This document shows positions 1 through 5,312 of a stretch of DNA of 5,396 bases, piece after piece (positions within the stretch are counted from its first letter, which is position 1; each line of letters starts with the position of its first letter). Made by a program: the position numbers and the translations under genes. The notes beneath the pieces were generated by a model, which was not told the origin of the DNA, did no database searches, and saw only the letters and a list, made by a program, of their open reading frames with translations. Source of the DNA: Candidatus Iainarchaeum sp. (GTDB taxonomy: Archaea; Micrarchaeota; Micrarchaeia; Anstonellales; Bilamarchaeaceae); assembly GCA_028711485.1 (NCBI GenBank), contig JAQTSF010000052.1:1-5396 (forward strand). Direction: 5' to 3'.

Positions 1-225
1 AGAAGAAAAGTTGCAGGTCAGATAGATAGTATAGAAGGATGGAATAGATATATTAAAAATGCGGGGTTGAGTGTTTTAGAAGAAAAACTTCTTAGAATGC
101 ATGGAGGAGTATCAATACCAAAACATGGTCCAGTTGAATTTAGATCAGAAATGCTGCTAGTGGAAAGAGGATTAATGGAAAGATGGAGAAGAATAGAACA
201 AGATCCAGACAATAAAGGAAAATAA
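1..225 (+). CDS. C-terminal part of an unrecognised protein (5' end outside window)
   Basis: Frame 1 is open from the first base to a TAA at 223-225 and gives 74 residues; the start lies upstream of the window. The peptide is charged and rich in Arg and Glu, with a helical-looking stretch near the end (MLLVERGLMERWRRIEQ) and a polar tail (DPDNKGK). No Cys pair, transmembrane segment or motif of a family I know is visible, so no function is assigned. Arginine codons are AGA throughout, matching purH, which suggests a native gene. It lies 48 bp upstream of purH on the same strand. An A+T-rich gap with TATA-like sequence separates them, so co-transcription with purH is possible but not shown. 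The open frame on the opposite strand here appears to be a shadow. Confidence 0.6.
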   Translation, partial: RRKVAGQIDSIEGWNRYIKNAGLSVLEEKLLRMHGGVSIPKHGPVEFRSEMLLVERGLMERWRRIEQDPDNKGK

Positions 226-243
226 GTGATATTTTAAATAATC

Positions 244-252
244 TTTTATTTA
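244..252 (+). promoter_or_regulatory. Possible TATA-like box upstream of purH
   Basis: TTTTATTTA lies 22-30 nt before the purH ATG, the spacing expected for an archaeal TATA box serving a leaderless or nearly leaderless transcript. No SD precedes the purH ATG (the preceding bases are AATCGTGTTCTT), which fits leaderless initiation. A second AT run (TTTTAAATA at 232-240) could serve instead. The whole gap is AT-rich, so such a match has limited value. Confidence 0.3.
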
Positions 253-273
253 TGTAATAATAATCGTGTTCTT

Positions 274-1827
274 ATGGCTATTCAAAGAGCTTTAGTAAGC
301 GTATTTGAGAAAGAGGGAATTGTTGATTTTTGTAGAGAACTTGATAGATTAGGAATAGAAATAATTTCCAGCGGAGGAACTTCAAAACTGCTTTCTGAAA
401 ATAAAATAAAAAATATAGAAGTTAGTTCAATTACTGGATTTCCTGAGATGATGGATGGAAGAGTTAAAACATTACATCCTAAAATTCATGGGGGAATACT
501 GGCAGACAGAAGCAAAAAAAATCACATTGAAGATGCTAAAAAAAATAAAATAGGATTGATAGATTTAGTGGTTGTAAATTTATACCCATTTGAAAAAACA
601 ATTTCAAAAAAAGATGTTAAAATCGAGGAAGCTATAGAGAATATAGATATAGGGGGACCAACATTAGTAAGGGCGGCAGCTAAAAATTATAAAAATGTGG
701 TTATTGTATGCAATCCTTATAGATATGGGGAAATTTTAGAAGAGATAAAAAAAGGGGGAGTATCTGAAAATACAAAAAAAATGCTAGCAGTGGAAGCATT
801 TGAGCATATTTCTCATTATGATGTAGTAATAGAGAATTATTTGAGAAAAACATTTGAAATACTAGACTATCCTAAATACCTTAATTCCAGCTTTAATAAA
901 ATAAATGATTTGAGATATGGAGAAAATAATCATCAGACTGCCGCATTCTACAAGGATGGCGATGTGGGATTTTCCCTGCCAAATTCCAGAAAGCTTCAAG
1001 GAAAAGAATTATCTTATAATAATATATTAGATGGAAATTCTGCATTTGAAATAGTAAGGAACTTCGGTGAGCCTACAGCAGTTGTACTTAAACATAATAA
1101 TCCTTGCGGAGTTGCTACAAGAAAAACAATTGAAGAAGCGTATGATGTTGCTTTTTCAGGAGATCCCAAAGCTGCATTTGGAGGGATAATCGCACTTAAT
1201 AGGGAAGTTGGAAAAAAACTTTCAGAAAAAATATGCTCTTCCTTTATAGAGGTAGTTATAGCTCCTGGATTTTCAAAAGAAGCGCTTGAAATATTCAAAA
1301 CAAAAGAAAAGATAAGGCTTTTGGATATTGGAAAACCTAAATTCCCTATAGTAAGAGAAAATCATAAAGTATATAGAAGCATTGTAGGGGGAATGTTGAT
1401 TCAAGATGTTGATAAACTAGATTATGATGAAGAAAAATTAACGATTGTAAGCAAAAGAGAGCCTAATAAAGAAGAGATAGAAGATTTACTTTACGCATGG
1501 AAAATTTCAAAATATGTTGTTTCAAATTCTGTTGTATATGTTAAAAACAGGGCAACTGTAGGAATAGGCGCTGGACAAATGAAAAGAGTGGATTCTGCAA
1601 AAATAGCCGGAATGGTTGCAAAAGAATATGGAAGGGATTTGAAAGGGTGCTGCATGGCTTCGGAAGCATTTTTGCCTTTTAGAGATGCGATAGATGAAGC
1701 TGCTGAAGTAGGAGTTACTGCAGTAATACAGCCAGGTGGTTCAATAAGAGATAAAGAGGTTATTGACGCTGTAAATGAACATAAAATGGCAATGCTATTT
1801 ACAGGAATAAGGCATTTCAAACATTAG
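274..1827 (+). CDS. purH: Bifunctional AICAR formyltransferase / IMP cyclohydrolase (PurH)
   Basis: This enzyme catalyses the last two steps of de novo IMP synthesis: formylation of AICAR with 10-formyl-THF, then ring closure of FAICAR. At 517 aa it has the usual length of the bacterial-type two-domain protein. The N-terminal IMP cyclohydrolase (MGS-like) domain, about residues 1-200, shows SSGGT (32-36), RVKTLHPKIHGG (63-74), VVNLYPF (100-106) and IGGPTLVRAAAKN (126-138). The transformylase domain shows RYGENNHQ (214-221), KELSYNNILDGN (244-255), the catalytic Lys-His pair K273-H274 in KHNNPCG, ATVGIGAGQMKRVDS (427-441), FLPFRD (466-471), IQPGGS (485-490) and a terminal LFTGIRHFKH. The common RYGENPHQ has N in place of P at residue 219. 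ATG 274 is the only start available before an upstream in-frame stop at 235, and it has no SD. The 3' end overlaps the convergent gene by 11 bp. No domain is missing or broken. Confidence 0.97.
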   Translation: MAIQRALVSVFEKEGIVDFCRELDRLGIEIISSGGTSKLLSENKIKNIEVSSITGFPEMMDGRVKTLHPKIHGGILADRSKKNHIEDAKKNKIGLIDLVVVNLYPFEKTISKKDVKIEEAIENIDIGGPTLVRAAAKNYKNVVIVCNPYRYGEILEEIKKGGVSENTKKMLAVEAFEHISHYDVVIENYLRKTFEILDYPKYLNSSFNKINDLRYGENNHQTAAFYKDGDVGFSLPNSRKLQGKELSYNNILDGNSAFEIVRNFGEPTAVVLKHNNPCGVATRKTIEEAYDVAFSGDPKAAFGGIIALNREVGKKLSEKICSSFIEVVIAPGFSKEALEIFKTKEKIRLLDIGKPKFPIVRENHKVYRSIVGGMLIQDVDKLDYDEEKLTIVSKREPNKEEIEDLLYAWKISKYVVSNSVVYVKNRATVGIGAGQMKRVDSAKIAGMVAKEYGRDLKGCCMASEAFLPFRDAIDEAAEVGVTAVIQPGGSIRDKEVIDAVNEHKMAMLFTGIRHFKH

Positions 1828-2776
1828 AAATTCTGGATTTTAATTCACTAAGAAACGTATCATTGGGACTACGGAATGGGGAAATGGAAGTTCTTTCAGC
1901 AGAATCAATTATAATAACTAAAAATCCTCTGCTTCCTCCAATTCTTTCAAAGACAACTGCTTCTGTTTCAACATCTTTTTCGTGAGATTCCATTAAACCA
2001 AATCCTGAATGAATGAATGAAAACATTGTTCTTAATAGTACGTCATCTGTAATGGGTTGAGAAGGATCTTTTGAAAGAGCTATATGCATCTGAGTGTAAT
2101 AACGCGGAGGAGTAGAATTAAAAAAATCAAAAGAGACGCCTGATTGTTCAAGAAGATCTGCAACTTGAAGATGCGCCTGACCAAATCTTGCAAGCACCCT
2201 GAGTTCTCCCTCATGTGAAAAGTCTGGTAGATGTAATGGTATTAATTCTCCTGCTTTTGATAATTGTTCTGTAATAAATAGATTACGATAGTAATAAAAG
2301 GAAGAAACTGCCCTAAAATATCTTTCAAATTTTTCCAAAACATACCCAACATCCCCGGATTTTAGTGCCTGTATTGCTCTTCGATCAAATAACTTTGAAA
2401 ATACCTCTATATCTCTGCGATACCGTCTTAAAGAAAATGGAGTATATTCTTCAATATATAAAATCGCTTGGGATAAATCTATTACTACTCTCGCAAGTTC
2501 ATTATGATAAGGATTAGAATCTGAAAGACGTCTTATTAGTTCAATTTCTCTACTATCTGAACCACGTATTACCCTCATCTGTTCATTTGCTTCATAATTA
2601 AGGCATCTTAAGCTACCATTTTTTGGGTATAACATCTCGGGCACTATAACATCTGGCCTAAATGCTTCTGCATGTTTCCTAAATTCAAGTGCATCGCTTC
2701 TGCTGAAATGCCTACCAAAACTCAGACCTAGTCTAACAGATCTATGAGTTCTAGTAGATGCTCTAGTGCTAATCAT
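1817..2776 (-). CDS. Uncharacterised Arg-rich 319-aa protein, possibly TraB/ChaN/EreA-like
   Basis: The frame is intact (ATG at 2776, TGA at 1817) and gives 319 aa with no signal peptide or clear membrane segment. I do not recognise it with confidence. Two stretches resemble the conserved ends of the TraB/PrgY-ChaN-EreA fold. The first is near the N-terminus, LGLSFGRHFS (16-25) followed by FRPDVIVPE (39-47), a strand then a Gly/His turn, a helix, and a strand ending in Glu. The second is RNLFITEQL (164-172) followed by LRVLARFGQAHLQVADLLEQ (192-211), with Gly199 and His202, like the 'R-N-helix then GxxH' pattern of those proteins. This is inference from pattern only. Composition is odd: I count 33 Arg and 9 Lys, against 5 Arg and 18 Lys in the adjacent ferritin. 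CGN Arg codons occur (for example CGG and CGC near 2420-2430). It follows ferritin after 51 bp but probably has its own promoter, and it converges on purH. Confidence 0.8.
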   Translation of the reverse strand: MISTRASTRTHRSVRLGLSFGRHFSRSDALEFRKHAEAFRPDVIVPEMLYPKNGSLRCLNYEANEQMRVIRGSDSREIELIRRLSDSNPYHNELARVVIDLSQAILYIEEYTPFSLRRYRRDIEVFSKLFDRRAIQALKSGDVGYVLEKFERYFRAVSSFYYYRNLFITEQLSKAGELIPLHLPDFSHEGELRVLARFGQAHLQVADLLEQSGVSFDFFNSTPPRYYTQMHIALSKDPSQPITDDVLLRTMFSFIHSGFGLMESHEKDVETEAVVFERIGGSRGFLVIIIDSAERTSISPFRSPNDTFLSELKSRISNV

Positions 2777-2800
2777 AAATATCTATTTGCATACACATAT

Positions 2801-2808
2801 TTTTATAA
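2801..2808 (-). promoter_or_regulatory. TATA box placed for a leaderless transcript of the 319-aa gene
   Basis: On the minus strand TTATAAAA occupies -32 to -25 relative to the A of the ATG at 2776. No SD lies between box and start (TGCAAATAGATATTT). Archaeal TATA boxes are typically centred about 26-27 nt upstream of the transcription start, so transcription would begin at or next to the ATG. This is good positional evidence, but the region is AT-rich and no experiment is available. Confidence 0.45.
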
Positions 2809-2814
2809 TTATCT

Positions 2815-2825
2815 AAAATAAAAAA
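2815..2825 (-). terminator. T-rich terminator-like tract after ferritin
   Basis: Immediately after the ferritin stop the minus strand reads TTTTTTATTTT. Archaeal RNA polymerase terminates on such oligo-T tracts without needing a hairpin, and none is seen here. The tract separates the oxidative-stress operon from the 319-aa gene, which has a TATA box just downstream of it. Confidence 0.4.
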
Positions 2826-2827
2826 GA

Positions 2828-3322
2828 TTACTCTTTTCTGTTGGAAAGTTCCTTATCAAGCATATATAGCCCATTTCCTTTTTCTCCAACCATTCTTAAT
2901 TTTATTAATAATTCTTCTGTTGATGCTTCCTCTTCAACCTGTTCTTTTATGAACCATTGGAGCATGTTTTCAGTTGCATAATCATTTTCCTCTCTTGAAA
3001 GTTTTACAAGATCTTCGATGCTTTTTGTTACAAATTTTTCATGCTCATAGGCTTCATTAAGTGCTTCTTCACATGTATCCCATTTTGTTTTTGGTTTATC
3101 TAATTTTTCAAGGGTTACTTCCCCACCTCTTTCATATATATAATGATAAATTTTCATTGCATGCTCAAGCTCTTCATTTGACTGCACTTCCATCCAATGT
3201 GCAAAACCATGAAGGTTTTTTCCTCTGAAATTCGCAGCTATTGATAAATAGAGATAGGATGAAAATAACTCTTTATTTATTTGCTCATTAAGAGCTTCTT
3301 CGACTTTCTTATTTATTTTCAT
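2828..3322 (-). CDS. ftn: Ferritin (non-haem, FtnA-like)
   Basis: Ferritin oxidises Fe(II) at a di-iron ferroxidase site and stores the ferric mineral inside a 24-subunit shell in the cytoplasm. The frame stays open upstream to an ATG at 3358. The start at 3322 is chosen because AAGGTGA lies 4 nt before it and the family's N-terminus (MKINKKVEEALNEQINKEL) begins there; the longer form would also overlap the preceding gene. The resulting 164 aa is the normal length. Ferroxidase residues line up with E. coli FtnA: E18, E51 and H54 (in NEELEH), E95, Q128 and E131 (in KEQVEEE). No haem-ligand methionine of bacterioferritin type was identified. It is the last gene of the peroxide/superoxide operon, 11 bp after desulfoferrodoxin, and would sequester iron released or mobilised during oxidative stress. 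Confidence 0.95.
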   Translation of the reverse strand: MKINKKVEEALNEQINKELFSSYLYLSIAANFRGKNLHGFAHWMEVQSNEELEHAMKIYHYIYERGGEVTLEKLDKPKTKWDTCEEALNEAYEHEKFVTKSIEDLVKLSREENDYATENMLQWFIKEQVEEEASTEELLIKLRMVGEKGNGLYMLDKELSNRKE

Positions 3323-3326
3323 AAAA

Positions 3327-3333
3327 TCACCTT
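3327..3333 (-). promoter_or_regulatory. Ribosome binding site that fixes the ferritin start
   Basis: AAGGTGA on the minus strand directly abuts the desulfoferrodoxin TAA and lies 4 nt before the ATG at 3322. No comparable site precedes the longer candidate ATG at 3358, which lies inside the upstream gene. The site therefore supports the 164-aa ferritin. Confidence 0.8.
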
Positions 3334-3738
3334 TTAAACATCTAATTCCAATTTCCATAATCCATGCAAATTACAATATTCCCTGAATACCAATTTATTC
3401 TTTGGTTTTGAAGGAAGTTTGAACTCTGCTATGGGCTTCTCTCCGGGCTTAAGAAATTTTTTATAAACTTGGTCGTCTGCAATAACTTCCACCCATTCTA
3501 TATAATGCTTTTCTTCCATTGGATGTTCTACTTCACCAATCTGCACAACATAATGTTGTTCATTTATTTTTTCTTTTATGAATGGAACATGTTTCTCTTG
3601 TTTTTCTTCAGCATGAGAAAATTCTTTTAGAAGATTCATTGGTTGGTTGCAACAAACTAATTGACCAACACCCGAATGCACTACTTCAACAATGTTTCCA
3701 CAAACATTGCATTTATACACTTGTGTTAATTCAGTCAT
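3334..3738 (-). CDS. dfx: Desulfoferrodoxin / 2Fe superoxide reductase
   Basis: This protein reduces superoxide to hydrogen peroxide without releasing oxygen, taking electrons from rubredoxin. The open frame extends upstream to 3870 inside rubrerythrin. The start is set at ATG 3738 because GGTGA lies just before it and the protein then begins as the family does. The 134-aa product has both metal centres. The N-terminal desulforedoxin-like Fe(Cys)4 site is C10, C13, C29 and C30 (CNVC, then a CC pair). The catalytic site is H50, H72, H78, C122 and H125, with the conserved EKHVP (48-52) carrying the active-site Glu-Lys and the C-terminal CNLHG. It is therefore a two-centre enzyme, not a neelaredoxin. 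It sits 10 bp after rubrerythrin, which can consume the peroxide it makes. Confidence 0.96.
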   Translation of the reverse strand: MTELTQVYKCNVCGNIVEVVHSGVGQLVCCNQPMNLLKEFSHAEEKQEKHVPFIKEKINEQHYVVQIGEVEHPMEEKHYIEWVEVIADDQVYKKFLKPGEKPIAEFKLPSKPKNKLVFREYCNLHGLWKLELDV

Positions 3739-3742
3739 ATTT

Positions 3743-3747
3743 TCACC
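3743..3747 (-). promoter_or_regulatory. Ribosome binding site that fixes the desulfoferrodoxin start
   Basis: GGTGA on the minus strand lies 4 nt before the ATG at 3738 and just after the rubrerythrin TAA (3749-3751). It excludes the 44-residue N-terminal extension that the open frame would allow, which would be translated from inside rubrerythrin. Confidence 0.75.
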
Positions 3748-3748
3748 A

Positions 3749-4297
3749 TTATTTAGAACAATTTTCACATCCCTCGCCAAAACATAGACATTCTGGTTCA
3801 TAATAATTTCTCGGATGTTTGCACGCAGGACACTCGGATGGTGGTTCTTTTCCATTATGAATATAACCACATTTACTGCATTTCCAATTTATTGGTTTGG
3901 AACGTTTGTACACTGTTCCGTCCTCCACCATTTTTAAGAGAAATTTATATCTTTCACCGTGTCTTTTTTCAACTTCTGCAATCTGTTTAAATAATTCTGC
4001 AGCTTTCTTATTTCCTTCTTTTTCAGCTTCCTCCGCAAATTTAGGATACATCTCCAGGTGTTCGTATTTTTCCCCTTTTATAGCTTCTTTAAGATTAGAA
4101 ACTGTATTGCCTATACCGCTAAGAAGTTTAAATTCCTCTTTTGCATGCTGCATTTCATTTTCTGCAGTTTCTTCAAAAATTTTGGCGATGTAGTGATAAC
4201 CTTCATTTCTTGCAACCTTTGCAAAATAATCATACTTATTTCTTGCCGCGCTTTCACCTTCAAAAGCTGTTTTTAGATTTTGTTCTGTTTTTTTCAT
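3749..4297 (-). CDS. rbr: Rubrerythrin with an extra Cys-rich C-terminal tail
   Basis: Rubrerythrin is a cytoplasmic NAD(P)H-linked peroxidase of anaerobes that reduces hydrogen peroxide to water at a di-iron site. The four-helix domain (about 1-130) carries the expected ligands: E15 (in GES), E48 and H51 (in ENEMQH), E79 and E82 (before MYP), E110 and H113 (in EVEKRH). The rubredoxin-like domain has C140/C143 (CSKC) and C156/C159 (CPAC), followed by HPRNYYEPE. Classical members end about here. This one continues with a 13-residue tail holding four more cysteines, C170, C172, C177 and C180 (CLCFGEGCENCSK). AGGTGAA precedes the ATG. It lies 17 bp after rubredoxin, a plausible electron donor, and 10 bp before desulfoferrodoxin. 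The family call is firm; the role of the tail is unknown. Confidence 0.96.
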   Translation of the reverse strand: MKKTEQNLKTAFEGESAARNKYDYFAKVARNEGYHYIAKIFEETAENEMQHAKEEFKLLSGIGNTVSNLKEAIKGEKYEHLEMYPKFAEEAEKEGNKKAAELFKQIAEVEKRHGERYKFLLKMVEDGTVYKRSKPINWKCSKCGYIHNGKEPPSECPACKHPRNYYEPECLCFGEGCENCSK

Positions 4298-4314
4298 ATG
4301 TTCACCTAAATAAA

Positions 4315-4479
4315 TTATTTTTCTAATGGTTCAAATTGATCTTTTCCAACACCACATACCGGACAAAGCCAATCATTTGGTATACTTTCAAAAGCGGTTC
4401 CTGGTTTTATTCCTGAATCAGGATCTCCTTTTTCAGGATCATATATATAGTTACAAACTTTGCATATATATTTTTTCAT
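4315..4479 (-). CDS. Rubredoxin
   Basis: This is a 54-aa one-electron carrier with a single Fe(Cys)4 centre. The ligands are C6 and C9 (CKVC) and C39 and C42 (CPVCG). The usual rubredoxin core surrounds them: the [16 protein letters not shown] start, a DSGIKPGT loop, FESIPNDW and a KDQFE end. Both length and spacing are normal for the family. AAGGAGA stands 8 nt before the ATG at 4479, the strongest classical SD in the operon. It is placed between ahpC and rubrerythrin, so it most likely passes electrons to rubrerythrin and desulfoferrodoxin, and possibly to the peroxiredoxin. No NAD(P)H:rubredoxin oxidoreductase gene is in the window, so that partner must be elsewhere. Confidence 0.96.
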   Translation of the reverse strand: MKKYICKVCNYIYDPEKGDPDSGIKPGTAFESIPNDWLCPVCGVGKDQFEPLEK

Positions 4480-4521
4480 AAAATCATTCTCCTTTTTAGT
4501 TTATAGAAAAACAAAGTTAAT

Positions 4522-5082
4522 TTATATTTTTCCTATCAATGTGAGATCTGGTTTTAAGGTTGCTTTCCCAGGTTCCCAATTTGCAGGGCAAACATAACCA
4601 GGATTGTCCCGTACATATTTCGCTGCTTTTAATCTTCTTAAAATTTCTTTTGCACTTCTTCCTATACTATTATCATGAATATCAAGAGATTTTATAACTC
4701 CATCCGGATCAATTATATAGGTAGCCCTTAATGAAAGTCCTTCTTTTTCAATATAGGTTCCAAATGTTCTGCATATAACTGCTGAAGGATCTGCAATCAT
4801 AGGGAATTGTATTTTTTTAATAGCCGGGGAATGATCTTTCCATGCTTTATGTACAAATGCAGTGTCTGTACTTACACTCATTATTTCTGCATCTTGTTTT
4901 TTGAATTCCTCGTAATTGTCTGCCAATTCTTCTAATTCAGTTGGACATACGAAAGTAAAATCCGCAGGGTAAAATGCCAAAACAAGCCATTTTCCATTAT
5001 AGTTCGATAGATTTGTTTTTTTTATTCCATTTTCATGGAAAATTTCTATTTCCAAATCGGGTATTTTTTCTCCTATTTTCAT
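4522..5082 (-). CDS. ahpC: Typical 2-Cys peroxiredoxin, AhpC type
   Basis: AhpC reduces hydrogen peroxide and organic hydroperoxides. The 186-aa protein aligns along its whole length with AhpC. The peroxidatic Cys46 is in the signature PADFTFVCPTE (39-49), the supporting Arg is R119, and the resolving Cys165 is in NPGYVCPANWEPG. The tail (GKATLKPDLTLIGKI) has the usual AhpC length. An additional C104 lies in ICRTFG. AAGGTGA lies 5 nt before the ATG. It is the first gene of the minus-strand operon. The reductase AhpF is absent from the window and the next gene is rubredoxin, so a rubredoxin- or thioredoxin-type donor is likely (inference). The 42-bp gap to rubredoxin is the largest in the operon and holds a short T-rich run, which might lower downstream expression. 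Confidence 0.96.
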   Translation of the reverse strand: MKIGEKIPDLEIEIFHENGIKKTNLSNYNGKWLVLAFYPADFTFVCPTELEELADNYEEFKKQDAEIMSVSTDTAFVHKAWKDHSPAIKKIQFPMIADPSAVICRTFGTYIEKEGLSLRATYIIDPDGVIKSLDIHDNSIGRSAKEILRRLKAAKYVRDNPGYVCPANWEPGKATLKPDLTLIGKI

Positions 5083-5122
5083 TTAAATCACCTTAAAATT
5101 ATAAAAAGTGTTTATTCTGATA

Positions 5123-5133
5123 GGTATATAATA
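5123..5133 (-). promoter_or_regulatory. TATA box of the oxidative-stress operon
   Basis: On the minus strand TATTATATACC lies about 41-51 nt before the ahpC ATG. A start site about 25 nt downstream would give a short leader that still contains the AAGGTGA ribosome site at 5088-5094. The core TATATA is nearly symmetric, so it could also direct transcription rightward toward the repeat array. No clear operator palindrome is seen next to it. Confidence 0.45.
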
Positions 5134-5140
5134 GGTTTGT

Positions 5141-5148
5141 TTTTAAAA
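5141..5148 (+). promoter_or_regulatory. Possible plus-strand TATA-like box before the repeat array
   Basis: TTTTAAAA lies 34-41 nt upstream of the first ATGGAT (5182). If used, transcription would begin near 5167 and the entire hairpin array would be in the leader of the gene at 5378. The match is weak, and the TATATA at 5125-5130 is an alternative. Confidence 0.25.
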
Positions 5149-5181
5149 CATTTTGGTTTGTAATTCGAACATAGTGATGGT

Positions 5182-5248
5182 ATGGATTGAAGCTCGTATG
5201 AGCTTCAAAAATAAAAATTTTAATAAGAAAGACAGAGGTGAAATTTTT
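5182..5248 (+). repeat. Array unit 1 (67 bp)
   Basis: ATG-GAT-TGA occupies 5182-5190. The hairpin is TTGAAGCTC (5187-5195) paired with GAGCTTCAA (5200-5208), a 9-bp perfect stem with a GTAT loop. The second inverted repeat is 5213-5221 with 5240-5248, the last pair being a U-G wobble. The SD AGAGGTGA is at 5234-5241. Sequence just upstream (TAGTGATGGT) is only a remnant of an SD block, so this is the outermost, most diverged copy. Confidence 0.8.
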
Positions 5249-5312
5249 ATGGATTGAAATCTTTGATTTCAAAAATAAAAATTTCTATAAGTAAAACAGA
5301 GGTGAAATTTTT
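5249..5312 (+). repeat. Array unit 2 (64 bp)
   Basis: ATG-GAT-TGA occupies 5249-5257. The hairpin is TTGAAATC (5254-5261) paired with GATTTCAA (5265-5272), an 8-bp perfect stem with a TTT loop. The second inverted repeat is AAAAATTTC (5277-5285) with GAAATTTTT (5304-5312). The SD AGAGGTGA is at 5298-5305. Confidence 0.8.

Noticed and set aside
1014..1820. Minus-strand open frames within purH
   Set aside because: They lie wholly opposite conserved purH coding sequence and show no domain or credible start signal.
3323..3358. Longer N-terminus for ferritin
   Set aside because: The extra 12 residues overlap the end of desulfoferrodoxin, while the ATG at 3322 has AAGGTGA at good spacing and matches the family start.
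3739..3870. Longer N-terminus for desulfoferrodoxin
   Set aside because: The extra 44 residues lie antiphase inside rubrerythrin, resemble nothing in the family, and the ATG at 3738 has its own GGTGA site.
3582..4326. Plus-strand open frames opposite desulfoferrodoxin, rubrerythrin and the rubredoxin end
   Set aside because: They are antisense to firmly identified genes, have low-complexity Phe/Leu/Ser composition and show no recognisable domain.
5198..5292. Small peptides encoded in the array (a 19-codon frame from the ATG at 5198, and similar FKNKNF-containing frames in units 2 and 3)
   Set aside because: The frames end at different points, lack matched starts in units 2 and 3, and unit lengths of 67, 64 and 65 bp break the phase, so protein-level selection is unlikely.
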